A DNA stretch of 64,000 nt from positions 45,481,919 through 45,545,918 of the forward strand of contig NC_087065.1 of assembly GCF_963678635.1 (NCBI RefSeq). Direction: 5' to 3'. A program made the translations under genes and the position numbers. Source of the DNA: Symsagittifera roscoffensis (Eukaryota > Xenacoelomorpha > Acoela > Convolutidae). Each line of letters opens with the position of its first letter. Position 1 is the stretch's first letter. The notes below the pieces were generated by a model. The model did not search any database, had not been told where the DNA came from, and saw only the letters and a program-made list of their open reading frames with translations. Of this stretch, positions 35,179 to 46,736 are shown piece after piece.

Positions 35179-37484
35179 ATGCCGATCAAGAAGAAAGAGA
35201 AGAAGGAAAAGAAGGAAAAGAAGGAGAAAAAGGAGCGCAAGTCCAAGAGATCCCGAAGCGCGTTAGTTACAACACGTAGAAACCAAATGTTTCAAGACCA
35301 ACAGTTTTTTCAAGACCAACAAATATTTCAAGACCAACAGTAAACTGATTGTATCGTTTTAAAACTCACAACAGCTTTCATTGAACTCAACATAATATAT
35401 GTTGGCGGTATTTGCACAAAACCAACGTTCAGAAGTGTAGGTAAACATCTAATACATCAAAACTTTTTTTAAAAAGTCTGTTTTACACTGGTTGAAGGCC
35501 TTTATTTAGTTGAAAAAGTTTCTGGTTTTTTTGAGAGGGGAGGACAATGTTTTCAAAATTTTTTTTGAAAATATCTATTTTTTTTGTTGACAAAAATGTT
35601 TTCCTGAGCTTTCTCAAAAACTATAAAGACCCTATTTTGCGGAGGTCTTAGGCTATAAATGGTGTTTTTTTGGAAGGCTTTGACCAAAAAATTGGCGTTT
35701 TGTGGCAGAACAGTTTTTGGTTGCAACAGCAAATATGCATTTGGTTGAACTGTAGCGTCAGCAACTCGGAGAGTCGACGCCTGTCGCCAGCAGTAGCGAG
35801 CAAGTATGGGACGAACAGCAGGAGTCGCAGCAAGGGTGGCAGTCGCACTCGGGCCTCAAAGGGCAGGCAGAAAAAGAGCAACAAGTACTCGATCGCCACT
35901 GCATTCCAGCCCATAGTCCTGTCTACGGCACGCATACGAACATCGTCAAAAACAACAAAAAGAACAAAAATTGAAGTAGTCAAAATGACATGATTTTTTG
36001 GCAGAAGTTCAAGTTAAATTGACAAAAGTTGAGTTGTCTAAAAATTCATTGAAAACATCAAACATTAAATAATTTTCGGTTGTTACAGAGAACTAAGAAC
36101 TGTAAAAAAAGTTTTTGAATTTTTGAGTCGCTCACATATTTTCAGAACAAGATATTGGTAATATGAATTTTGAAGCTTTTGGATTGTTCACATATTTTCA
36201 AAAGTAGAAGCCGATCTTTTTTTATTAAGAATTGATTTTTTTAACTGCCTGCAATTCATCCTAAATCACTGCAACTAAATCTGCAAATGCGCTGTTCATT
36301 TTAGACTTACTAGAACTGTACTTTTAGTTCTTTTTCGCTTAAGTTTGACGATGCCTCTTCTGCTTGTGACCTTGTAGGCTTCGGCTTCGCCCTCTTCGTC
36401 CCAGTGGTATGGCTACTTGACCAACCAGGGAGAACAGGGGGTCTCGGGTAGGGAGTCGGACAGGTCAGGAGAGTACAGTCCCAGACCGGCCAGTTCAGCC
36501 GACTACAGCTACAGGTCCAGTGGTGCTGTTAGTTTGTTCCCATTTTGATAACAACAATAGTAAAATATAAACTCATTTTCATCAAGTATGAAATGCCAAT
36601 CCAGTTAGTTTATATAAAAATCAACCGAGATTTTAGAATAAAAGCCATTTTATATTAAAAAAAAACTGCGCGTACGAGCCCTTCAGTTTGACAAGGAAAA
36701 CAACTAATGTGACCTTCATTCATATCTAATTATAGTTTTTGGGGCTGAGAACTGTTACCTTATTCTCAAGCAACGAAAACTGTGCGCCTTGGTTGATAGC
36801 TTGAGGGAATCATGACTACTTTCCTTAAATGTCCTACTCTGAAAATGACCTAGTTTTTGATATTCCTTGTATCAGATAGTGGTTTAGTTTTGATTATTTT
36901 TAATTTTGAAACCAGTTTTGAACTGTCAATTTGAATGAACCAATCGGTTCAAATATAAAAACTCATGCTAAGAAAACTATTTGAGACAGGGTTCTCACGA
37001 GCACCGCTACTCGACGACTAGTAAATTGGCTCGCTCCACTATCAAGACTCTCAGGATCCGAGAACCCGGTGATGAAAAGGAGAAAAAACTCCCGGTGCCT
37101 CAAGGCCGAACGACTCTCGGGACCGGAGCCGAAACGGACGACGGTCTGACTTTGACAACAGCACAAACGAGTAAAATCTCATCTATGCATACATACCAGG
37201 AGCCGAAAACATTCGTCCATCCGACTTCAGAGCCGAAAGGCGACCAACCAGTTTGGGCCCACTGCCCGAATTGCTCGAACTCTGGAATGACAAAAGTTGA
37301 GACAAGACGCGGAAGGAAAGCCTGGATAATTTTTTGTATTTTGTTGCTTGTTTGTTTTCCCCTTTGTGTGATTCCACTTTTATGTAAGAAGTGTCACGAT
37401 ACCGTTCACACGTGCCCTGTTTGTGGCGCAGTTTATAAAAACAGCGCTAAGGTTGAGAATCAGAATGAAAATAACGTCCCCTAA
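35179..37484 (+). CDS. LITAF-domain protein B with Lys/Arg/Ser-rich tail (4 exons)
   Basis: Proposed exons: 35179-35261, 35762-35975, 36378-36527, 36990-37484. Donors are GTTAGT, GTAGTC (weak) and GTTAGT; acceptors are GCGTCAG, CTTGTAG and GAGACAG. All phases fit, giving 313 residues. Residues 1-28 are a Lys/Glu run (KKKEKKEKKEKK) ending KSKRSRSA; exon 2 continues SR/KG-rich (SRSRSKGGSRTRASKGRQKK); exon 3 is Ser/Tyr/Gly-rich with SQWYGYL; exon 4 ends in the LITAF domain: CPNC 241-244, hydrophobic 260-281, HTCPVC with Cys 291 and 294. It is unusually long and basic for a family that is often 130-240 residues. The basic tail could bind acidic lipids or RNA (inference). Exons 1-3 rest on splice sites and composition only; exon 4 is secure. 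A worn hAT MITE sits in intron 1. AATAAA at 37832-37837 is a possible poly(A) signal. Confidence 0.75.
35280..35343 (+). repeat. three tandem 18-22-bp units TTTCAAGACCAACA
   Basis: TTTCAAGACCAACAG occurs three times with small spacers just inside intron 1 of LITAF gene B. If the intron were retained, the exon 1 frame would continue through it as three FQDQQ repeats and then stop (TAA at 35341-35343). Confidence 0.75.
35521..35703 (+). mobile_element. worn hAT-like MITE fragment
   Basis: GAGCTTTCTC, ACTATAAAGACCC, TTTTGCGGAGG, AGGCTATAAATGGTGTTTTT and TTTGACCAAAAAATTGGCGT parallel the copy at 17329-17666. Neither terminus is preserved. Confidence 0.55.
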
Positions 37485-38019
37485 CTTGTTTGGTTTGTAT
37501 TACGCAACATCAGCGAGTCTATTACATAATTTCTGAGTTTGATCAGAGGTACATTTAACATTTGAACATCGGTGCATTAAATTTGACAGCAATTTTAGGT
37601 TTTTGAATTTAAAGATGATTTGATAGACTCCGAAAGTTGCAATTTGAGAAATGAAACATCGACAGATGAAAATCTAGCCAACAAAAATGAAAAAAATACA
37701 AAAACTTTCGGATGTCTTTCCGTTCTGTCGATGATTTAAATTATTGCCAAATTATGATTTGCTTATTGCTGAGATCTTAAAATTATTTGCTATTGAAAGC
37801 CGGTAAATGATGAAAAAAGTAAAAATGAGTTAATAAAGAAAACAAAAATTGTGCACTGAAAAATATTTCTGTACGAATTCAAATCCGCATTCAGACGTGC
37901 TTTAAAGATTTAATGTACTAATTGAAGCTTGGAAAGTTATATGAACAAAAGTTTAATATGAATAAATCGCTTATGCTTGAAATTGTTTTCATCCGAAAAA
38001 AATTCCGCTGATTTTGATC
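37485..38019. other. 3' flank of LITAF gene B and spacer
   Basis: AT-rich, no further open frame. The AATAAA at 37832-37837 lies 348 bases after the stop codon and is the best candidate cleavage signal. Confidence 0.4.
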
Positions 38020-38417
38020 ATATCTGCAGAATGATTGGGCAAAGAATATCGATTACGTGGTGTACAATTGCCGTTTTGAGCACTTTTTTGAAAAAATTGA
38101 CTAAAAAATTTCAATTCAATTTGGAACTGTTTCTAAGAGGGATATTAAATCTGCGGCTACTCGATATATAGCACGTTATATATCGCTCGCTAATTGTCCC
38201 AAAAAGGCTAATTTGGCATTTTTAAAACCCCCATAACTTTACGAAAATAATCACAGGTAGAAATATGTTTCAAAATTTGAGCTCAAAATAACAATAATTT
38301 TCGGATGATAAAAGAGAATCCCGTCGAAAATAGCTTGTTAAAAGTCAGAACTTGCTTGGAGAAAAAAACCACTCTGAGCACAAATATTCCTTCGCTTTCT
38401 TCATAAGTAGTCGGAAC
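38020..38417 (-). mobile_element. Helentron-like element, copy 7, 5' terminus kept
   Basis: Plus-strand blocks GGAACTGTTTCTAAGAGGGA, TATATCGCTCGCTAATTGTC, CCATAACTTTACGAAAATAA, GAGCTCAAAATAACAATAA and CTCTGAGCACAAATATTCC lead to GTCGGAAC at 38417, i.e. the 5' end on minus. The 3' hairpin end is missing; the left boundary is approximate. Confidence 0.65.
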
Positions 38418-40553
38418 AAAAATGTTCAATAGTGGTTTTGAACGGAAAATTAAGTTATCATGTATATTTGTATGATGCATATAGCCTAAACAGAATTTTG
38501 TGGCCCGCATGTTTTCTTTAAATCACAATCAACAAATTTTTTGAAAAAATAAGTATAAAGCATACAATCAAAAAATATAATTCTGCGTTCAATTAATAAG
38601 AAAGAGAGAGCATGAACAAGAAATAACTTTATAGCCACAAACTAATGAATTTGAGAAAAAATGATCTGAGAAAAAATACCAAAAAATGAAAAAAAAAACT
38701 TCCAAAAAGCTGATTTTAAAACTAATAAACCTCATAAAAGCCAAAAAATTTTTTAAAAAGTTTTATTAGTAGAGGTCAAAGCTGATTTTTTGATCATCAA
38801 AAAGTATAGTTTGTTTTTCTTCCCAAAATTGCGGAAGAATTTTGTATTCAGCTGTATTTTAGTTTTTTTTGTTTGTTTTTTGCTTCCCTTTGCAAAATCA
38901 GGTGCTTTGAATAATCATAGGAATAATTCGTGTTGAGGAAACAGACTCGAAATTTTTTATTGTATTCCAATTTCTAGCGAGTAAAGTGATCAAGTAACGT
39001 TCGTTATAGAGAAACGTTTGCCATTTAGGCTTGAAAAAATTTAGTTTTACTAAAAAAAACAGTGTTGGAAGCTTCATCAAGCGTTTTCTCGGCCATAAAT
39101 TTTACGAATGGGGTCGGAACATTAATTGCTACTTGCAAAGAAACCGTCTATCTTTGTTTGGATTGTTATCTAATCATTTGCAATTGATTCAAGTTCACTT
39201 TGCAGCAGTGAATACTGACCATTAATACCGGTTACCGCGAAAATATTACAGAAAACTACAATAAAAAAATAATTTCCCTTCCCAGTTCAATTAAACAGAG
39301 TGTAGAAATAATTATTTGCTTATGCCGGTTGCTTACTTCTTTGTGAAAATGGTTTTTACAAAAGCCAAATGAAAAACCTACACCAAACTGAGAAATGTGA
39401 AAAAGACAGTCAAAAAGCTTCCACAAATACTTCTCTTTTTTTTTCTGAAAATTAATCAAGATATCCCTGCTCTCTATGTTCATATTTGGTTTAAAAGTAA
39501 GACTTTTAAAAACGATTTTCCCGACACCGAGAAAAAAATTTTGAAGTACAGAAACTAAATCATAATGGAAGTATTTTTATTTGTGTTTTAATTACAAACC
39601 TAGCTCATGAATTGATGATATGATGTTTTGCGTGGAAAACAAACGATTGAAAAATAGACAAGCATAAATATTTTTAACAAAATGCTCCTCTCAATTATGT
39701 GACTTTTTATCAGATCAATAACCAATGAATGAAAATGCTGATTTGATTAGCAACGCGGCAGACTGTTATAAGCAGTCACCAGAAATTACCAGCAGTTTGT
39801 ATCAACCCTTGTCAGCAAAAAATTATCACATGATATACTTTGTATGAGTTATGATAAAAACAATTTAAGAAGTGAAAAAACGTTCTGTTTGTGTGATGCC
39901 AGGGATTTTAGGAGACCGGTTCTTTAGCAGACCAACCTTTTAGCAGACTTAGAACAAGTAGCAAGTCAGAAAGCTAACCTCAAATGCGCCATTGGAGATT
40001 TCCCGCCCCTTGCTCCGCTGCGTTTCCATTCGGCATGAGTGTTATTGTGCGCGTAAATCCTTGTTTTGCTGCTAATTTAGAGTGCTGTGTTTTCGAACTT
40101 GATAGTTATGTTGATAAATAGTGTAATAATTGTCTGAATTATGGAAACTTGATTCAAGACTGAGCGTTTTTTTGAGTCTGTCAATCAATCATGCATCAGT
40201 TTGTTACGTTGCTCTATCAAAAAACTCATTTTTTAAAAATTTTTATGCCAAAAATTGGTCTGTTAAACAATCGGTCCTCTGTTTTTGTTTTAATGCAGCT
40301 AGAAAACATGTTGTATATCAATTGTAATCAGTTTATGTCGGAACGTGCTAAAAAAAGCTGCCTGTTACTTTTTCTTTAGTTTTTGTGATTTTACAGTGAT
40401 AAACTTTTTTTATTGTGAATTTTTAATATTCGTCACAAGTTTTTTTGCTTAGTTTCATCAAAAAACGTTGTTCTTTAAAAACTGTTGAAGTTCTCAACAC
40501 TTCTATCTTCAATATTGGGGGTGATATTGCATTTTATTGTGAAAGCTAAGCGT
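38418..40553. other. AT-rich spacer, no gene seen
   Basis: No exon, RNA gene or full mobile element can be supported. Short open frames here have no composition or splice-site support. Confidence 0.45.
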
Positions 40554-40986
40554 GGGTGACGGACATCATGGCAACGGGACTTCAAATTGTAGGGACTTTA
40601 AGTCAAAAAGTTTCTCAAAAAGTCATGAAATATGAATAGTTCGAAGATTGGTGTGAAACTTTCTCAAATTCATAATCTTTCTTTACCAGTTTTTGGCTTT
40701 TTTCTTAAAATATAGGCCTCTAATTGATGTAAGGAAAATTAAAAATTAAAACATTGCTGTAGGCGATTATAGTTTATTCAAATCTGAATCCTTTAGTTGT
40801 AATTATGGATGCCGTTCCTAAGGGGTTCATTGTCATGAATAACGTTCATTATCGACTAAACTAGCCTAAAATTTTAAAAAATACCATTTTACAGAAAAAA
40901 AAAAGTTTTTGGAGCTTCTTATAAAGTTTAAACTTTGGCATGAAGTCCTTTCGGTTTAAAATCCCGTCAGCTTGTTGTCCTAGACC
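40554..40986. mobile_element. MITE of the GGGTC/CTTCAAGCCGAA family, diverged
   Basis: It starts GGGTGACGGACATCATGGCA with ACGGGACTTCAAAT and ends CCCGTCAGCTTGTTGTCCTA followed by GACC. The layout equals 25467-25922. The flanks GCTAAGCGT and ACTAAGACT agree at six of nine positions, a faded target duplication. Confidence 0.7.
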
Positions 40987-41459
40987 ACTAAGACTACCTA
41001 ACAGCTTATTTAACCCGATTGGAAGATTATTTGAAGCGGATTTGAAAAAATCGAGACGTTTTTCAGGTCGACTAAAGATACTTTCCGAGAAACCCATGAG
41101 TACCATAAATACTCTATTTTCACAAAATTTTCGGCTGCAATTTCATTAAAAGAAAAAGCAGTTAAAAATGACACTACAAAAAAATAAGGGTTAGGCGCCG
41201 AAAATAGATGTCTTAAAAAACATCCTTTTCATTTTTCTGTCAATAGCGAAATCATTAGAAGTGAAATGTGTTGTCACACTTTGACTTATCTGACTACAAA
41301 GTTCTACCACAAAACAAAAACTTCATAGAGATAAATCTATGAAAATAAATCTATTTATTCGAAAAGATTTATGAAAATAATTTATCCGAAAAGTTATGAC
41401 ACTCAAGCAATGTGCTGATAGTTCGATGTTTGAAAAAACCTGAAAAGTGCATAATTGAG

Positions 41460-41725
41460 AAACAAAAAATTTAAAAACGTTATAAAATAGGGAAAATGGG
41501 CGAACAAAAGGGATTATAATTGCTTACAATAGGTTTTTTTTCTGCACAACATATGAAATAAAAACTTAGAATAAAATAATCGATTCTAATCAATTATTTT
41601 TGTATCGAAAATAGATGGCTTAATAATCTATGATACTCGACTAAAATGCATTAAAATTGGTTAGAATTTGATTTCAAAAAAGAGATTTTGATCAATTATA
41701 AATTGATTAAAATATAATTTTTTTT
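41460..41725. repeat. AT-rich ATAATCGATT repeat, third copy without G-rich core
   Basis: Dense AATCGATTCTAATCAATT and TTGATCAATTATAAATTGAT words resemble the flanks of the composite repeats at 10320-11190 and 19640-20760. Confidence 0.45.
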
Positions 41726-42134
41726 CAATTTTAGTAAGACTACGCTTAAAATAAGAAAAAACCTATTATTAACGCTTAAAACTAGATGCATGATTGTTCT
41801 CTTTTATCTGGGTGCGTAATTTGAAAATATATTGTCGGTTTATTATCAATTCTTAGATTCAGTGATCTTGTTTTCTATGTGGTTTCTATGCTTTGTAGAG
41901 GTTCTTCCGAAGGCTATCAAGTCTGCTTAAGCCTAGTCTGGTTCTCTTATTTTTCCACAATCCACACTGAAATATTTTGTTGAGCGAAGCTATTTCAATG
42001 CGTTTCAAGGTTGTTTCGTCAACGCCTAGAATCTTCACTTAGTGCCACTATTGTAGTCGAGATTAGTCAACCTGTGGTAGACCAGAAGCTAGCAGTCAAG
42101 TTCGAGCTCGTCCTCATACATTATCCTTGCCATA

Positions 42135-42395
42135 GCAAGGGATCGAATACACATTCTGGCCAGTGGCGTGTGCAGAAAGTTTTCAAAGGAGGGGGGCAGA
42201 TTTTCGAAAAATTTTGCCGGCCTTTTTTATAGGTCGACTAATTTCATTTTGCGAGCTATCCGAAAACCTTTTTTTCATTTGGGACCCTTTGGAAAACTCT
42301 GGTAACCAGAATTGAGGAGGAAGGAGTCGAACACCCCCCCCCCCCCCCTCTACCCGCTACTGATTCTGAGGCAACCACTATGCTAAGGATACTGT
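42135..42395 (-). mobile_element. tRNA-derived SINE head interrupted by a MITE
   Basis: Minus strand: AGTATCCTTAGCATAGTGGT (A-box-like TAGCATAGTGG) lies at 42392-42373, and GTATTCGATCCC (B-box-like) lies at 42150-42138. The two halves are separated by the element at 42161-42362. Joined across the insertion the spacing is tRNA-like. This is a SINE relic, not a working tRNA gene. Confidence 0.6.
42161..42362. mobile_element. hAT-like MITE inside a SINE
   Basis: The ends CAGTGGCGTG and CCCGCTACTG are imperfect inverted repeats of the CAG..G type. The flanks ATTCTGGC and ATTCTGAG agree at six of eight positions. It contains TTTTCAAAGGAGGGGGGCAG and a C15 tract. Confidence 0.65.
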
Positions 42396-42766
42396 TCTAT
42401 TATAGTCGTTACTGTTTCTGCAAATGTTTGCTGTTTTTGGACTTATGCCTATGTATATCACAAAAACAAGTGAGTGAAGCGTCGGCTACTGCAATTTTAT
42501 TATGAGTCAAAAATAAATTACGGAACTTGGTTCAAACTAAATTATGGTTTCAAAAATATCTCAAACAACTTCCAAGCCCTGGTTGATTACGTCATACTAA
42601 GACCGACTAAATGATAGCAACTCGAATCAAAACTTTCTCTCTCCTCCTGAAATAACCTTAATGATACGAAAGATACGATATTGAATCATAACTCGAACTT
42701 CGAAGTCTTCGTGTATGATTGTCATATAAATAGCATATTCTTAAAACTCCTTCTTAAAAAAACTAT

Positions 42767-43190
42767 TCATTTGTTTCTTTTATCGTACTTGAAAGCAAAT
42801 TCGCATTTCGGACACATGTGAACGTCTTCTTTGCATCTTTTCATACATAACGGGATCCAGCAAAAACACCATAGAAAAAGAACCATCATAATTGAACATG
42901 CAACAATAGCTTTCAAAGTGGGCGCTTGTCGCACTTCGGTTTTAACGTAATCCCCACATTCGGGACAAATCATCTTCACCGGACTGGACCCGGTGGGGAA
43001 AGGGGGAGGTGTGGTGACAACATTCTGGCTCTCGCAACTCCCTGTGGGGGGTGAGGCGCTGAGTAGACGAGAGTGCTCGTTGTTTAGAGAGACGAGGAGA
43101 CTGACGTCGGGTGGCTCCGACAGAGTGATCGATCGCATGACGTCACAATAGATCTCCTTTGAGTCCTGCTGCTGATCCACTTTCAACGGC
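42767..43190 (-). CDS. LITAF-domain protein C, last exon (5' exons unresolved)
   Basis: The exon begins after an acceptor TTATTTTTTTAG (43191 upward) in phase 2 and runs 141 codons to TGA at 42767. There is no good in-frame ATG at its start, so it is not a complete gene. The sequence has an acidic/Ser/Pro-rich stretch (SASPPTGS, VVTTPPPFPTGSSPV), then the LITAF domain: CPEC, KTEV, a hydrophobic run with MMVLFLWCFCWIPLCM, and VHMCPKCEFAFKYDK at the end. All four metal cysteines and the usual His are kept. A possible first exon lies at 44074-44033 on minus (ACCATGC start, 14 codons, basic, strong GTAAGT donor), but its phase is 0, so at least one more exon would be required. It is the only member of the cluster on the minus strand. 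Confidence 0.8.
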
Positions 43191-43195
43191 CTAAA

Positions 43196-44868
43196 AAAAT
43201 AAGAAATGAAAATATAGACAATACAACAATACTCGTTCCAGAGTCAAGTTCTGAATGTTCAAGTCTGGACTAGGTTTTGATGGCAACGAAAAGATACATA
43301 TATTTTTTTCTATTTCAATTTTTTTTCAGTGACTTTAAAAAACCAACCCCCACCCGCAATGTTAAACATAACTTGATGTGCTTTACATTTTTACTGCCCT
43401 AACCACAAACTTTTCAATCATCCTTTAAATTAAATTCAGTTTAAGAAATCTACAAAAAACTTTAAAAGTAATTTTCAAAGAAAAAATTCTCAGGCCATTA
43501 AAAAGAGAAAAGTACTACGCAATAAAAACCCCGTAATGTAGCCAGATGCATGTTCACTATCTACCAATGGCCTTGTCAGATCTGGACAATGACAAGTTTT
43601 TTGCAGAAGTTTTAAACTATGTCAACAAAACTTGGGAGATTAGAGATCTAATTTTCTATAAGATATGCAAAATAATTACCATAAAGCTAGAATTCTTATA
43701 AATATGGTAGGAGTAGTTATCCCCTGAAAGCGTTCAAAAACTGATGTAATTTTTTTGGACAAACTTAGTTTAACAATCTTAAAAACACCGATGCTTCCAG
43801 AAACCATTTTTTTCTCATGCTATCATTTTTTCGTGAGTTTAAAGATCTTGAAAGTATACCAGCATTTGCATTTAATAAAACGCACTATATTTCGTTTTCC
43901 AATATTTCGTAGAAGTTATTTTAATCTGACTACAAACGAATTCCAAGTTGTTCAAGGTAAAATGTTGCTAAAAATTCAACGAGGAAAGCCAGTAGCACAG
44001 AAAATTCTGACCATAATCTTAAGAAAACTTACAACAATTTTTTTTCTCCAAAAGTGTCGTTTTTTGTTTTGCATGGTGTGATAAAAGGATTGAAATGAAA
44101 AGCTTAAGCTCAGGCATATTCAATGGTCTTAGTAAAATTAGCAAATTATCAAATTAGCAAAAGGTGTTTCATATTGATTTACAATTTTTTTTTGATTTTT
44201 TGAAGTTTTTGATTTAAAAAAGTCGCTAAAAATTAAAAAAAAACTTATTTTATTGGGTTGAAATTAATTTTCACAGTTTAAATTAGGCTATTTTTGGATT
44301 AGTATGCTGTTAAAATAAGCTGTTGTAAGCTTGCTCGCTCGCTTTATTTGCTGGAATTAAGATTGAAAATCAAAAACTTTAAACCTTTTTTTTCAATACT
44401 GGGAAAATTTTTTGATTTTTTGAAGTTGTTCAAATCATGACTGAAAGAGTTTCAATATGATATATTACTCGACCCATTCCGATGAGTATTTGTGGTATCT
44501 AATTTTGTCTGGTAAACAAAAAACTAAAACACCCGAATACAAAAAAAAAACAATAAGATTTAAAATTTTTAAAATTATTTTCAGTTTTTTTGCATTTTTT
44601 TTCCGTAAACTATGACATAAATGTTTTGAATAAATTAAATAAAAGCCTGAAAAACGAAATATCCTGCATCAAAGTGGTGTTTGAATTTTGTAACTAATGA
44701 AACCTTTCTGAGAACTGAATTTTCCAACTGACCTCATACAATCCCGTAATTAAAAAAAGAAGAAAATTATCACTTCAATCAATATCAGGTCTAAGACTTG
44801 TGTCGTTTATGTTGTGCTCATCAACAACAATTTTAATCTCAAATCAAAATGAAATGATTTTTCCCTAG
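43196..44868. other. intron/upstream region of LITAF gene C, no confirmed exon
   Basis: AT-rich. Apart from the weak first-exon candidate at 44033-44074 (minus) I find no splice-bounded open stretch. The 108-codon plus frame at 43755-44081 is Phe/Leu/Lys-rich and looks accidental. Confidence 0.35.
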
Positions 44869-45117
44869 AAGAATTCGTCGCTCTGCGAAACACGGTACGG
44901 GAATGTTAGTGAGAATTGGTATATTTTGAGCATCTACAGTTAAGCAAAAAAACTTGTGATTTTTTGCTTTAGTTTTTGAGTTGTAAGCTTGTATCTGAAA
45001 AATTTATACCTAACAAAGTGTATTTCTGACAAGAAATACTTAATTTCGCATCAAGTTTCACTAACGCATGAAATGTTTCAAAAACTCGTGTTTAAATAAC
45101 GCATCGAATATTTATGT

Positions 45118-45225
45118 TTCTAATCTAATTTCTGGTCAAAAGTTCGCCAAATTTTCAGTCAGAAATAAAAACCCGGAGGTATTCGAACAGCTATTGTCAC
45201 GTTTTCTGACTATTCCACGCAAAAT
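45118..45225 (-). mobile_element. tRNA-derived SINE, diverged copy
   Basis: Minus strand reads a B-box-like GTTCGAATACC, then GGGTTTTTATTTCTGACTG and the shared 3' end CAGAAATTAGATTA, as in the SINE at 9752-9964. The A box is barely recognisable. Confidence 0.55.
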
Positions 45226-45882
45226 TAGGAGGTACCACAAATAAATTTTGGACTGGTTGAGTGATATATCATATTGAAGCCCTTCAAGTCGTAATTCGAA
45301 TCACATTAAAGAAGGCCCAAAAAGTTTTCTAGTGTTGAGAAAACGAGTTTGACAATTTTGATTTTTTGCTTTAATTCGAATGAATAAAGCAAGCGATCAG
45401 GCTTAAAACAGAAAAATTATGCCTAATTTAAGACCTTGAAACTTAATTTTATGCAAGTAAAATTAGTTCTTGGAGTTTTTTTAGGTTCATTTTAGGAACC
45501 AAAACTTCAAAATTTTCAAAAAATTTTCTGCAAAAGTTTTTGGAAAAAAAAATATTTTTTATAGTTTTTCTAGTCATTTTTCTACAAAACTTTTCATCTA
45601 TTTTGTCTACATTGAAATGACTGTCTAATATGCCTAAATTATACTTTTCGTTCAGATCTTTTTATCACACCAAGCAGAAAAAAATTCACTAATTTGGAAA
45701 AAAACTTTCTAAACCGTAGTTTTCTAAAGATTTAGGTCAAAACCGGCTGTCCTTGTTTCTAATGTGATTAAAGAGAAAAAATTAGTTTATGTTCATAAAA
45801 TTCAAAAAATTAGCTGAGATAATTTGTATAAATTTTCCAGCTAATTTAAAAGGCTTGGTTGAAAAAAAGAAATAAAATTTAA

Positions 45883-46354
45883 CAAGAATGCTTGTATACC
45901 AGGGTAAAGCCCTGAAAGTTCCAACTCCCTATTAATCCTTATCGATTAGATTTTTGGGGAAATAACTTGCTGAAAAACTATAAGTTTTGGACAATATCAA
46001 AGTTCAGGCGTCGAAACTTGAGAGCAATTAATACGATCAACAGCCTCAATTCAATTCAGTTTGGAACAATTTTGTCGTGCAGGATAATTCTCAACGCATA
46101 AATAATTCGCGTTATGCTTTAAGGATTATGGATAAAGTCTTCAAAGTGCGATAAGTAAGTCCAGAGCATGGCCAAATTGGCATTTTTCAAACTCCCAAAA
46201 CTTTAGAAAAAACTGTTTGCAGGTAAAATATTTGATTTCAGGGAGTGGATATATTGGGGTATAAATTTTTTTTGTTAAAGATTTCTTCGATTGCCAAAAA
46301 ATGACTGAAAACCACACCTAACATAATTTTCCTGTTTTCTTTTAAAGTCGGAAC
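45883..46354 (-). mobile_element. Helentron-like element, copy 8 (first of head-to-tail pair)
   Basis: The plus strand begins CAAGAATGCTTGTATACCAG, then AGCCCTGAAAGTTCCAACT, and ends AAAGTCGGAAC at 46354. Both ends are recognisable and the middle is diverged. After AA the next copy begins. Confidence 0.7.
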
Positions 46355-46356
46355 AA

Positions 46357-46460
46357 CAAAACTACGAGAAGGGAAAGTAAACTCGTAGAAGGCCATAGCC
46401 CTGAAAGTTGCGACTGCCTTTTAAGGTATCTCTGCAGTAATTTTCTTGTCAAATTTTAAA
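46357..46460 (-). mobile_element. Helentron-like element, copy 9, 3'-terminal fragment
   Basis: CAAAACTACGAGAAGG, a short duplication with ACTCGTAGAAGGCC, then AGCCCTGAAAGTTGCGACTG and CTTTTAAGG. It is truncated after about 100 bp. It is the third instance of the same 2-base head-to-tail junction. Confidence 0.65.
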
Positions 46461-46736
46461 AAGGGTAATTAAAAATTCAAATTTTGTCTGAATTTATATT
46501 TTAAAAAAACAATAATAAATAATCGGTCACTCAATTCGAAAAAAATCTTTATCTCTGAAAAACTTATGATTACGTTTACGTTTCTGCCTTTGTACTGTTT
46601 TTACTAATTTTGAGAAAAACGGCTTTTTCACAAAATGCTCTAAATAATCCTTTGTTGCACATTTAATCAAACTCACGTCATTTGATTTGGCAGCTATCAG
46701 ACCAGGTCTCTTCAGTTTCCTTCTGTTCTATATTAG

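Noticed and set aside
35648-35983. 111-codon minus frame with Leu-rich stretch
   Set aside because: Exact antisense of the SR-rich exon 2 of LITAF gene B; the Leu/Arg bias is a codon mirror.
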